Origin: Gemmatimonadota bacterium
Lineage (GTDB): Bacteria; Latescibacterota; UBA2968; UBA8231
DNA: 63,316 nt
Reading direction: 5' to 3'
Assembly (NCBI GenBank): GCA_018660835.1
Contig: JABJJN010000042.1
Span: 1 to 63,316, forward strand
In this document: positions 29,852 to 38,408 of the stretch, one piece after another
Position numbering within the stretch: position 1 is the first letter of the stretch
Layout of the letters: the number at the start of each line of letters is the position of its first letter
Position numbers and translations under genes: made by a program
Notes under the pieces: generated by a model
Database searches by the model: none
Told to the model about the DNA's origin: nothing
The model's input: the letters and a program-made list of their open reading frames with translations, nothing else

Positions 29852-29882
29852 GGAGGGGACCTGCCAATGGCGAGTCCCCTCC
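29852..29882. terminator. Terminator hairpin between converging genes
   Basis: Perfect 9-bp stem GGAGGGGAC/GTCCCCTCC around a 13-nt loop that can form an inner GCC-GGC pair, followed on the plus strand by TTTCAGTT. It lies between the small helical protein and the converging fibronectin-III lipoprotein. Confidence 0.75.
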
Positions 29883-29884
29883 TT

Positions 29885-32800
29885 TCAGTTAGATACGTCT
29901 ATGTTCAGAGGCTCTGTCCAGTCACTTACGCGTGACTCGATATCCACCGCTCTCACCCGATAGTAGTATGTCTGTCCACGGGTCACGGTATTATCCGTGC
30001 GCGACGTCTGCAACGAGTTCGGCACAACATCTGTGTAGTCTGCATCGTCAGTGCTGCTGGCGACCTGCGTACGCTCAACCTCGTAGCGCACAATCGCGCC
30101 TGCTGAACCAGTCCAGGAGATTGTCACAACCGGTGGTTCACCCGCATTCGACGGCGTCGTTGAGACGAGTCGGACCTCGCTGGGCACGTCAACACCGGCG
30201 GTGGCGACGGAAGCGACCGATGACCGCGGACTCACGTTGCCTGCCTCATCCAGCGCCTCGATCTCATAGAAGTAGGTCGTCTTCGCATCCAGAGCGCTGT
30301 CCTGGAACGTTGCGCTGGAAGCAGTCCCTACTTCTGCGAAAGAACCAGTCGCGGAGTCGGAGCGATAGATGATGTATGACGCGACGCCGGTCAATTCACT
30401 ACCACCTGAATCGGTGCTGGGTGCCGTCCACGACAGAATGACTGCCTCAGGATCGTCCGCCACGGATTCACCCTCGACGAAGGTCGGCGCCGCCGGTGGG
30501 CGCGTGTCAGATTGGACCGTCGCCCCGGAAAAATCCGACTGTCCGCTTTCACCTGCCGCCGTCACAACGGAGACACGGTAGAAGAAGACCTGCCCACCCA
30601 CGAGACCGGAATCAACGAAACTCGTCTGCCCCGTCGTGTGAGCGGTCCCCTCGATCCCACTCTGCCGAGTATAAGAACCGTCGGATTGTGTCGAGCGATA
30701 CACATTGTATCCATCGAGATCTTCGGCGTCGGCAGCACTCCAGAGCACGGTGATTTTATTGATCCCGCCGCTGGCGGCGATCCCATCGAGAGCGACGATC
30801 GTGTCGGCATCGGCAATGCCGCTGACGAATCCCGAGCGCTCAGACTCGAAGGCTGAAGTCACCGTCGACACACGGTAGAAAACGAGAGCACCCGCAGAAA
30901 TCGTTGAGTCGATATAGCTGGTTCGTCCCGTTGTGTATGCCGCGGCACCATCACCCGACAGTTGTACGTAGTTGTCGTCAGATTCTGAGGAACGGTAGAC
31001 ATTGTAACCGACCAGGTCGTCTTCGGAGACAGAGTTCCAGGTCAGAGTGATTCGTTCAGTACCCTCGTCGGCGGCCAACCCACCCGGCGCCATCACGCCA
31101 ATCGTGGTCGTACTCGACGTCGAGGACTGCTGACTCTCGTTCCCAGCAGCATCGAAGGCAACCACTGCATAGGAATAGTCTGTCAGGGATCGCAGACCGG
31201 AGTCATCGTATTGCCTGTCGTCCGCTCCCAGCGTGGCCACTGTCGTCTGCGAAGCACCCGCATCGGAACGCAGGATCCGGAAACCAGCCAGACCGGAAAG
31301 GTCGCCGCCGTCAGCGTCAGTAGTAGGCGCCGTCCAGCGCAGAGTGACTTGATCAATCTCGGATTGGGAAGCCAGGGCTGACAGATTCTGCGGTCTACCC
31401 GGTGCGGACTCATCTGCCAGGGCCTGGCCACTGGCAAAACCGGACAATCCACTTGTCAGGCCGTTGCCGCCAATCGCCTGGACCTTGTAAAAGAACAGGT
31501 CTCCAGCCGTCAATCCACTGTCAACGAAAGTTGTACGCCCTGTCGTGAAGGATGTTCCTTCGTTGCCCGTCAGGCGCTGAAAGCTGCCATCGGATGTACT
31601 GGCACGATACAGATCATAGCCGGCCAGATCATCATCTTCAACGCCCGACCAACTCAGCGTTACCCGCTCGATCCCGTCGCCGGCAGTCAATGCAACCGGC
31701 GTTGGCAGCCCGGAGGTCCGCGTCAGGTTTGACAGGACCTGCGATCCTTCGTTACCAGAGTCGTCGTAGGCATACAGTGCGTAACGATAGTCGGTCAGAG
31801 CCCGTAGCCCCGCGTCCGCAAATTCTCGCGTGTCAGCCGTCAGGCTGTCGACGAGAAGGAAAGCACCATCTGACCCTTCGGCACGTAGGAGCACGTAGCC
31901 CGCAAGTCCAGTCAGGGCGTCGCCACCGGCATCGGTCGCCGGCGCGCTCCAACCGACGGAAATTCGACCGCTATCATCCTCGTCAGCTACAGCTGACACG
32001 TTGCGCGGTCGACCTGGGGCGGACTCATCGGACTGCGCTTCGCCGCTGGCGAATGTGGACAACTCACTGCGCAAGCCATTTCCACCCACTGCTTGCACTT
32101 TGTAAAACAGCAGTGTACCGCCCGTGAGATTCGAGTCGATGAAGGTGGTACGTCCTGTTGTAAAGCTGGTACCGTCTGCTCCTTCGAGCGCTACATAGTC
32201 ACCATCCGACGTGGCAGATCGATAGACGTCGTAGCCGGCCAGATCACTATCCTCGACGCCAGCCCAACTCAGAAGGATTCGGCCCACGTCGTCCGTTGCA
32301 CGCAAGCCAAGCGGCACAGGCAGCCCAGCTGTCTGCGCGCCATTTGAGCGAGCCTGAGCACTTTCGTTTCCATCCGCGTCAAAAGCGACCACCGCATAGG
32401 TGTACAGGGTCAGCGCCTTGAGGCCACCATCAACGTAGCGACGCACATCGGCAGCAAGCGTATCCACCGGAGTGAAGGCCTCTCCTGCCCCTTCCGTCCG
32501 CATGATGACAAACCCTGCAAGCCCAGTCAGATCGGTGCCCTCCGCATCTGCCAGAGGTGCCGACCATCCGAGGGTGATTTGCTCCGGATTGTCGTCGGCA
32601 GCTACTGCGGCCACATTGCGTGGCGCGCCGGGTGCAGATTCGTCAGCCATCGCCTCAGCACCGGCGAAAACGGACATCTCGCTGCGCAGTCCATTCCCGT
32701 CCACTGCTTGCACTTTGTAGAAGAACAGGCTTCCACCGACGAGATTGGAATCGATGTAGGCTGTCCGCCCCGTCGTGAGTACCCCTCCCTCACTGCCGGT

Positions 32801-34285
32801 GAGTCTTGCGTAGGCTCCGTCCGAGCCTGTCGCACGAAATACGTCATAACCGGCCAGATCAGAGTCATCTACCGGGGTCCACGTCAGCGTGATACGACCG
32901 ATTCCACCTGTGGCGCGCACACCTGCCGGCCGCGCGACGCCCGCAGTCGTCGTCGGGGTGGAAGAGGCTTGGGGACCTTGATTTCCCGCCTCATCGAATG
33001 CCAACAGCGCGTAGGTGTAGACCGTGAGCGCCTTCAGATCGGCATCGACATAGTCGCGCGCGTCTGCTGCAAATATGTCGACGGGCAACAGTGAGCCACT
33101 CTCCCCCTCGGCACGCAGTAGGACATAACCAGACAGGCCGGTCAGGTCGCCACCGTCGGCGTCACTCAGGGGCGCACTCCAACCGACATTGATCTGACTT
33201 GATCCCTCGGCGGCAACGGCGGACAACGATCGAGGGATTCCTGGAGCCGTCTCGTCAGCATCTGCCTCGCCACTGACAAAAGCGGAAAGCTCACTGAAGA
33301 CACCGTCGCGACCGATCGCCTGCACTCTGTAGTACGCAAGTTCGCCGGCAACGAGACTGCTGTCAGTGTAGGTCGTGCGACCCGTTGTAAAGGCGGCACC
33401 TTCACCCCCCACTAGACGGACGTATCCCGTATCGGAGCGCGAAGACCGATACACATCGTAGCCAACCAGAGCGGCGTCATCTACAGACCGCCAATTGAGT
33501 ACCACACGGCCCACATCGTCGTTGACGGTGAGTCCTGTCGGCGTCGCAAGTCCGGCTGTCGTGACCTGCACAGCACTGGCCGCCGGACTCGCGTTCCCCA
33601 GCGCGTCAAAGGCGATGACACTATAACCATAGGTGGTCAATGACTTGAGGCCGATATCGATGAACTGCCTCGTATCGGCACCGACTGTATCTACAGGTGC
33701 GATACCGCCGGCGCCCTCTTCGGCTCGCAGAATGACGTATCCGGCCAAACCGGACAGATCACGCCCGTCGGCGTCGCGCTGGGGGGCACTCCAACGCAGC
33801 GTAACACGACCGATCGTGCTTTCGTCGGGGACGACAGAGAGACTCTGGGGCGCGCCAGGCGCCACTGCATCTTCCAAGGCCGTCGCGCCTGCAAAAGCGG
33901 ACAGTTCCCCACGTAGCCCCGCCGTGTCGACGGCGGCGACACGATAGAAGAACGTCGCCGCCTGGCCGACGGTGTCGGCGAAGGCGGTCTTCCCTGTCGT
34001 GATCTGGGCAGTTGAATCGCCATCACCAGCGACGAAACTGTAGGTTCCATTGCTCTGGCTGGCGCGATAGATCGCATAGCCTGCAAGATCCGTATCCGTC
34101 ACAGCTTGCCACGCCAGGCGGATAACACCCACTCCGGCATCAGCGGCGATCTGTGCGGGGGTAGCAGGTAGATCTGCGACCAGATCGGATTGTGGATCCA
34201 GCGGATTGCTGCGATCTCGATCACAACTGAGAGCAAAAAAGGCAAGGCAGATTGAGGCGGCAGCGCCGACACGGGCGAGCGTCAT
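29885..34285 (-). CDS. Giant lipoprotein made of 14 fibronectin-III-like modules
   Basis: A 1466-residue exported protein. The signal peptide with lipobox FFALSC puts the lipid anchor on Cys21. The rest is an array of about 100-residue fibronectin-III-like modules of two alternating types. Type A (GRITLTW, LAGYDVYRS, TTGRTTYIDS, FYKVQAV) occurs seven times; type B (DESAPGAPRN, GWSAP, GLAGYVLLRAEG, YTYAVVAFD) occurs six times. The order is ABABABABABAAB plus one divergent terminal module. No catalytic motif or T9SS sorting domain is seen. Surface adhesion or scaffolding is inference. It has a GGAGG ribosome site and lies 42 bp downstream of a small exported protein, probably in one operon. Confidence 0.85.
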   Translation of the reverse strand: MTLARVGAAASICLAFFALSCDRDRSNPLDPQSDLVADLPATPAQIAADAGVGVIRLAWQAVTDTDLAGYAIYRASQSNGTYSFVAGDGDSTAQITTGKTAFADTVGQAATFFYRVAAVDTAGLRGELSAFAGATALEDAVAPGAPQSLSVVPDESTIGRVTLRWSAPQRDADGRDLSGLAGYVILRAEEGAGGIAPVDTVGADTRQFIDIGLKSLTTYGYSVIAFDALGNASPAASAVQVTTAGLATPTGLTVNDDVGRVVLNWRSVDDAALVGYDVYRSSRSDTGYVRLVGGEGAAFTTGRTTYTDSSLVAGELAYYRVQAIGRDGVFSELSAFVSGEADADETAPGIPRSLSAVAAEGSSQINVGWSAPLSDADGGDLTGLSGYVLLRAEGESGSLLPVDIFAADARDYVDADLKALTVYTYALLAFDEAGNQGPQASSTPTTTAGVARPAGVRATGGIGRITLTWTPVDDSDLAGYDVFRATGSDGAYARLTGSEGGVLTTGRTAYIDSNLVGGSLFFYKVQAVDGNGLRSEMSVFAGAEAMADESAPGAPRNVAAVAADDNPEQITLGWSAPLADAEGTDLTGLAGFVIMRTEGAGEAFTPVDTLAADVRRYVDGGLKALTLYTYAVVAFDADGNESAQARSNGAQTAGLPVPLGLRATDDVGRILLSWAGVEDSDLAGYDVYRSATSDGDYVALEGADGTSFTTGRTTFIDSNLTGGTLLFYKVQAVGGNGLRSELSTFASGEAQSDESAPGRPRNVSAVADEDDSGRISVGWSAPATDAGGDALTGLAGYVLLRAEGSDGAFLLVDSLTADTREFADAGLRALTDYRYALYAYDDSGNEGSQVLSNLTRTSGLPTPVALTAGDGIERVTLSWSGVEDDDLAGYDLYRASTSDGSFQRLTGNEGTSFTTGRTTFVDSGLTAGDLFFYKVQAIGGNGLTSGLSGFASGQALADESAPGRPQNLSALASQSEIDQVTLRWTAPTTDADGGDLSGLAGFRILRSDAGASQTTVATLGADDRQYDDSGLRSLTDYSYAVVAFDAAGNESQQSSTSSTTTIGVMAPGGLAADEGTERITLTWNSVSEDDLVGYNVYRSSESDDNYVQLSGDGAAAYTTGRTSYIDSTISAGALVFYRVSTVTSAFESERSGFVSGIADADTIVALDGIAASGGINKITVLWSAADAEDLDGYNVYRSTQSDGSYTRQSGIEGTAHTTGQTSFVDSGLVGGQVFFYRVSVVTAAGESGQSDFSGATVQSDTRPPAAPTFVEGESVADDPEAVILSWTAPSTDSGGSELTGVASYIIYRSDSATGSFAEVGTASSATFQDSALDAKTTYFYEIEALDEAGNVSPRSSVASVATAGVDVPSEVRLVSTTPSNAGEPPVVTISWTGSAGAIVRYEVERTQVASSTDDADYTDVVPNSLQTSRTDNTVTRGQTYYYRVRAVDIESRVSDWTEPLNIDVSN

Positions 34286-34327
34286 TGAAACCTCCGACCC
34301 GATGTGGGTAGTCTCACGTCAGTCCAT

Positions 34328-34792
34328 TCAGTAGAGGGGGCGCTCGATCCGCAGGGACAGCCGGCCGGGCTCGATCGTCGGAAACCAGCGAATGCCGCGT
34401 CGCCACGATGCTTGGCGCGGCGCTAATCGGTCATTCTCAGCCAGACTCGAGGAGGGTTGTTTTGGTGACCCTGTCAACAACAGACGGACCCCTGTGGCTC
34501 CAAAGGCAGCCGCCAGAGCCCAGCTCACCTGACTCTTAACGTCTCGATTCGTCGTGCGCTGATACAGCTTTTCAATTTCAGCCCGGTCAGTCGCTTGTTC
34601 ATAGGCAGCATAGAAGTCGTCCGCTTCGTCGTTCAAATCGAAGCCTTGCTGCGCTAAGACAGCACTTCCGCCGAGAAACGCCACACCCACCAGACGACGG
34701 GGCGTAACGATCTGACTGATCTCGGCTTTGGCAGACTGCGGGGTCGAGCAAATCACAACCGCCATAACGAGGGCGGCGAGGACGAGCCTCAT
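34328..34792 (-). CDS. Small exported protein, function unknown
   Basis: A 154-residue protein starting at the ATG at 34792, with a strong GGAGGAA ribosome site and a clear signal peptide (MRLVLAALVMAVVICSTPQSAKA). The same frame is open much further upstream but there overlaps lexA on the other strand, so I reject the longer version. Visible features are a short hydrophobic segment near 35-50 (LVGVAFLGGSAVLAQQG), an acidic helical middle (DLNDEADDFYAAYEQA) and a second hydrophobic stretch at about 90-107. The topology resembles small tetratricopeptide or DUF5683-like envelope proteins, but I cannot assign a family. It precedes the fibronectin-III lipoprotein by 42 bp. Confidence 0.65.
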   Translation of the reverse strand: MRLVLAALVMAVVICSTPQSAKAEISQIVTPRRLVGVAFLGGSAVLAQQGFDLNDEADDFYAAYEQATDRAEIEKLYQRTTNRDVKSQVSWALAAAFGATGVRLLLTGSPKQPSSSLAENDRLAPRQASWRRGIRWFPTIEPGRLSLRIERPLY

Positions 34793-34825
34793 GGTGGTTC
34801 CTCCCATCGGTGGCCGACAACCACC
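34793..34825 (-). promoter_or_regulatory. Hairpin enclosing the ribosome-binding site of the small exported protein
   Basis: On the minus strand GGTGGTT (34819-34825) can pair perfectly with AACCACC (34793-34799), which touches the ATG. The GGGAGG ribosome site is in between, with an inner TCGG/CCGA stem. Folded, it would hide the translation start. The rest of this 309-bp divergent region holds the lexA promoter and a TTGACA at 34920-34925 on the minus strand, which may be the -35 box for this gene. Confidence 0.5.
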
Positions 34826-35000
34826 GGCAATGCTAAAAGAAAGCCTGAAAAAACGAGGCAACCCCTTAAAACGGGTGCACTTACGGCATAGTGAAGTACG
34901 GTAGAGAGAAGGGCGGACTTTGTCAATGCGAAGCCCAAACTGGCGTCCCGGACGTACTTCAGAGGAAGAGCTATTGCAAGAACGTGAGCAGATCGTCTTG

Positions 35001-35029
35001 TTGACAAATGCACGAATGTGCAGTAAATA
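35001..35029 (+). promoter_or_regulatory. lexA promoter with candidate LexA operator
   Basis: TTGACA (35001-35006) and TAAATA (35024-35029) are 17 bp apart. The spacer holds the perfect palindrome TGCACGAATGTGCA (35009-35022). This fits the TGCNC-N4-GTGCA LexA-binding motif described for Fibrobacter succinogenes, and its position between the -35 and -10 boxes suits autorepression. Confidence 0.75.
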
Positions 35030-35101
35030 TACGAGCATCAGTTTAGGAACTGCAGAAATGTGGTCGTCCCGAGAACCGACGGCCCGAACCAGGAGAGCCG
35101 A

Positions 35102-35734
35102 ATGCCGAAGGAGCTGACTGAGCGCCAGCAGGCGATTTACGATTTCATCGCTGGGATTATCCGCAGTCGGGGAGCACCACCTACGATTCGCGAGATTATG
35201 GAAGCCTTCGACATCAATTCGACCAATGGTGTCCGAACAACGCTGGCAGCGCTGGAAAAGAAGGGGCACATCCGTCGGCACGCGCGCCTTTCGAGAGGGA
35301 TCGAACTGGTAGATCAGGGCGAAGTTGCCCCTACACAGTACGAGACCGTTGAAGTTCCTGTCCTCGGTCGTGTGGCAGCAGGCACACCCATCCTGGCTAC
35401 CGAGAACATCGACTCCAGCGTTCACGTCGATCGCTCCCTCCTTCCTGCCTCTGGCGACGTCTTCGCCCTCAGCGTTCAGGGAGACAGCATGATCGAAGCG
35501 GGAATTCTCGATGGCGATGTTGTCGTCGCCCGTCAACAAGAGACTGCTAACCGTGGAGAGATCGTTGTCGCCCTCATCGACGATGAAGCGACAGTGAAGC
35601 GTTTCGATCCCGGACCGGATGCGATCAGACTGCTGCCGGAGAATTCCGCTTACGAGCCGATCATCGTGCACGAAGACGAGGGTGTCGACTTTCGTATCGC
35701 GGGCAGAGTTGTCGGCCTGATGCGGCGCTTGTAG
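35102..35734 (+). CDS. lexA: LexA repressor
   Basis: SOS-response repressor and self-cleaving serine protease (210 residues, start ATG at 35102; an upstream GTG in the same frame is less likely). The N-terminal winged helix contains PPTIREIMEAFDINSTNGVRT at about 26-46. The cleavage site is Ala93-Gly94 (GRVAAGTP), the catalytic Ser129 is in QGDSMIEAGI and Lys166 in EATVKRFDP. All autoproteolysis residues are intact, so RecA-stimulated cleavage should work. It is followed 71 bp later by the glycerate kinase gene. Confidence 0.96.
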   Translation: MPKELTERQQAIYDFIAGIIRSRGAPPTIREIMEAFDINSTNGVRTTLAALEKKGHIRRHARLSRGIELVDQGEVAPTQYETVEVPVLGRVAAGTPILATENIDSSVHVDRSLLPASGDVFALSVQGDSMIEAGILDGDVVVARQQETANRGEIVVALIDDEATVKRFDPGPDAIRLLPENSAYEPIIVHEDEGVDFRIAGRVVGLMRRL

Positions 35735-35805
35735 CACGGGGCGCAGTTCGGGTTGGCGACCGCACGTCGCCAATCGATCGTCAGGAATCTGCAACCAGGT
35801 TATCT

Positions 35806-37170
35806 ATGCCCGAGGAGCACAGCATCGGTGAATCAGATGAGAGGCGAGCAGATCGTCGTCGTCACGCCCGACTGATTCTGGACGCCGCCGTCGCGGCGGC
35901 CGATCCTGGACGCTGTGTTCGACACAGAGTCCAGTTGACCCGCAACTCACTCGTCGTTGCCGGCCATGTCCATTCACTGAGCCCGACTTCTCGAATTCGC
36001 GTCGTCGGCGCGGGCAAGGCGACGCCGGCCATGGCTCAGGCGATCGAACAGATTCTCGGCGACCGCGTGGCTGGCGGGACGATCAACACGAAGTACGGTC
36101 ACAGTTTACCTCTGGAGCGTATTGAGACCGTGGAATGCGGTCATCCGATTCCAGATGATGCAGGTGTCGAGGGATGCCAGAAAATCCTGGCAACTCTTCA
36201 GGATCTAAGGACGGATGACATCGTCCTTTGCCTGTTGTCAGGTGGTGGTTCTGCTCTGCTGCCGGCCCCCGCTGACGGCCTGAGCCTGCGGGACAAGCAG
36301 GACACGACGGCAAGACTTCTCGAATGCGGCGCGAGCATCCACGAGATCAACGCCATTCGAAAGCATCTGTCGCGCCTCAAGGGTGGTCAGCTCGCTCAAC
36401 ATGCCGCTCCTGCCCGTTTGGTCACACTCGCTATCAGCGACGTGATCGGCGATGCGCCCGACACGATTGCTTCGGGGCCAACGGTCGGCGATCCCACCAC
36501 CTTCGGCGACTGTCTGCAGCTTCTTGATGGCTACGGACTTCGCGAGACCATTCCGGAAGCTGCCCGCATGCACCTCGAGTCCGGTGCCGCAGGCGATCAG
36601 CCGGAGACACCTGACGTCGACGCCCCTGAACTTCACAACAGCTTCTACCATGTGATCGGCAATAACTCGCTGAGCCTGGAAGCAGCCTTCAAGACCGCCA
36701 CCGAGTGCGGCTACAAACCTTTGATCCTGTCATCGCGAATTGATGGGGAGACGAGAGACGTAGCACGGATGCACGCAGCGATCGGACGCCAGATCGTCGA
36801 CGCCTCACAGCCAATCGGGTCACCCGCCTGCATCATCAGCGGCGGCGAGACGACGGTGACTTTGTCGAGATCTCCCGGGAAGGGCGGGCGCAATCAGGAA
36901 TTCACCCTGGCAGCGGCGATCGCCCTGGAAGGCCAGCCTGGGATCACCATTCTCAGCGCCGGCACGGATGGAACCGACGGCCCTACCGATGCAGCGGGGG
37001 CGATCGCCGATGGACGCACAGTCGAGCACGCACATCGAGTCGGCTACAGTGCGGCCGATCATCTGCAGCGCAACGATGCCTATACCTTCTTTGCCGCCCT
37101 CGAAGATCTCATCATCACCGGTCCTACGGGCACGAATGTCATGGACCTGAGGCTGGTTCTCGTCCACTAG
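35806..37170 (+). CDS. Glycerate 2-kinase (type II, MOFRL family)
   Basis: Phosphorylates glycerate, feeding serine, glyoxylate or sugar-acid breakdown into glycolysis as 2-phosphoglycerate. The 454 residues have both domains: the N-terminal glycerate-kinase-associated domain with VVGAGKATPAMAQAIEQIL, CGHPIPDDAG and CLLSGGGSALLPAPADGLSL, ISDVIGDAPDTIASGPTV, and the C-terminal MOFRL domain at about 340-454 (GGRNQEFTLAAAI, SAGTDGTDGPTDAAGA, TGTNVMDLRLVL). It follows lexA in the same direction with a 71-bp gap; no functional link is obvious. Confidence 0.93.
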   Translation: MPEEHSIGESDERRADRRRHARLILDAAVAAADPGRCVRHRVQLTRNSLVVAGHVHSLSPTSRIRVVGAGKATPAMAQAIEQILGDRVAGGTINTKYGHSLPLERIETVECGHPIPDDAGVEGCQKILATLQDLRTDDIVLCLLSGGGSALLPAPADGLSLRDKQDTTARLLECGASIHEINAIRKHLSRLKGGQLAQHAAPARLVTLAISDVIGDAPDTIASGPTVGDPTTFGDCLQLLDGYGLRETIPEAARMHLESGAAGDQPETPDVDAPELHNSFYHVIGNNSLSLEAAFKTATECGYKPLILSSRIDGETRDVARMHAAIGRQIVDASQPIGSPACIISGGETTVTLSRSPGKGGRNQEFTLAAAIALEGQPGITILSAGTDGTDGPTDAAGAIADGRTVEHAHRVGYSAADHLQRNDAYTFFAALEDLIITGPTGTNVMDLRLVLVH

Positions 37171-37324
37171 CTCTCGGCAAGGGGAACGAGTCGGTTCTTA
37201 CAGCGTTACAAGGTGTTGGGAGCCATCGGGTTCGACGGATTTCTTGACATTCCGCAATCCCCCGCCGACACTCTTGTCATCAACCCAGACTCGGCAGAAA
37301 GCCTGGATCAGACCCAGCAAAGAC

Positions 37325-38296
37325 ATGGTCCGAATCTCAGCAAACAAAGTTGTCCGCCTTTGCCGAATTCTGGCAGCGCTGACATTGCTGGTTTCGCCAC
37401 TGAATTCGGCTCATGCAGCGAGCGGATTTGCTGGTGAATTCCTTGCAGTAGGTGCCGGTGCCCGGGCACTGGCTCTGGGCAATGCATATGTGGCTGTGGC
37501 GCAAGATGCGACAGCTGGATACTGGAATCCTGCCGGCCTGAGTGGAAATCGCATGGGCACGGCTCATGAAGTCCATTTGATGCATGCAGAGCGATTTGCC
37601 GGTCTCGTTGATCAGGATTTCATCGGTGCCACCTTTGACGCGCCATTTACTGACCGTGCAGCCGTCTCGCTTCTGCGCGTCGGTGTGGATGACATTGCCT
37701 TCACCGCTCTGCCCAATCCTGCGGCCCCTCTGAGCGCCGACAATAGGCCCTTGGTCACATCTAACGAGACCAGCGCCGACTATGCCCTTTATCTATCCGG
37801 TGGGCGTCAGATGGGCGATCGGCTCGCTCTGGGTGTGAGCGCAAAAATGATCTATCGCACCGTGGCAGACTTTACTGCCTATGGGGCAGGGCTCGATGTC
37901 GGCTTTCGCTATCAACTCGCAGGTGATCTGGTTCTTGCTGGCAATCTACGGGATATCACAACGACGCCGATTGTCTGGGATGGTGGTACGGACCGTATTC
38001 AACCGAGTGCCCTGATCGGCATTGGTTATCGTCGCGACCTGGGAACAGGGCAAGCGTCGGTACTGCTTTCGAGTCGAAACGGTGGGGACGCATCGGATGA
38101 TGCGGGGGCCGTGCCAATCAATGCTGGCGTCGAGTACACACTCGGTAACCTGTCACTGCGAGCTGGCCTCGATGAGGAACGGCGTAGCTTCGGACTCGGG
38201 TTGCAACCTCATAGGCGTCTTGGCCTCGACGTAGCCTACCTCCAACATCAGGATCTTGAGGACACCTATCTACTCTCCGCCCGCATCGGATTCTGA
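37325..38296 (+). CDS. PorV/PorQ-family outer membrane protein
   Basis: About 323 residues from the ATG at 37325, which gives a normal signal peptide (RLCRILAALTLLVSPLNSAHA); a TTG 81 bp upstream is the open-frame limit. The mature start shows the PorV/PorQ signature: FLAVGAGARALALGNAYVAV, then QDATAGYWNPAGLSG. The rest is a predicted 14-strand barrel of the FadL-like fold, ending in Phe. In FCB bacteria this family includes PorV, which shuttles type IX secretion substrates, and many paralogues of unknown role. A second family member is the PorV-like gene at 52016-53071. It is followed by era. Confidence 0.8.
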   Translation: MVRISANKVVRLCRILAALTLLVSPLNSAHAASGFAGEFLAVGAGARALALGNAYVAVAQDATAGYWNPAGLSGNRMGTAHEVHLMHAERFAGLVDQDFIGATFDAPFTDRAAVSLLRVGVDDIAFTALPNPAAPLSADNRPLVTSNETSADYALYLSGGRQMGDRLALGVSAKMIYRTVADFTAYGAGLDVGFRYQLAGDLVLAGNLRDITTTPIVWDGGTDRIQPSALIGIGYRRDLGTGQASVLLSSRNGGDASDDAGAVPINAGVEYTLGNLSLRAGLDEERRSFGLGLQPHRRLGLDVAYLQHQDLEDTYLLSARIGF

Positions 38297-38408
38297 GTCG
38301 GCGGATTCTTCCGCAGATTCTTCCACAGGATCACCCGCGGAGTTGTCTGGCGATTCGTCTTCCCAACATGACGAGTCGTCACAGACCATAGGACCTCTCC
38401 CTCCTGTC

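Noticed and set aside
34793..35794. Long upstream extension of the small exported protein frame
   Set aside because: It would overlap lexA and its promoter on the other strand; the ATG at 34792 has a strong ribosome site and a signal peptide.
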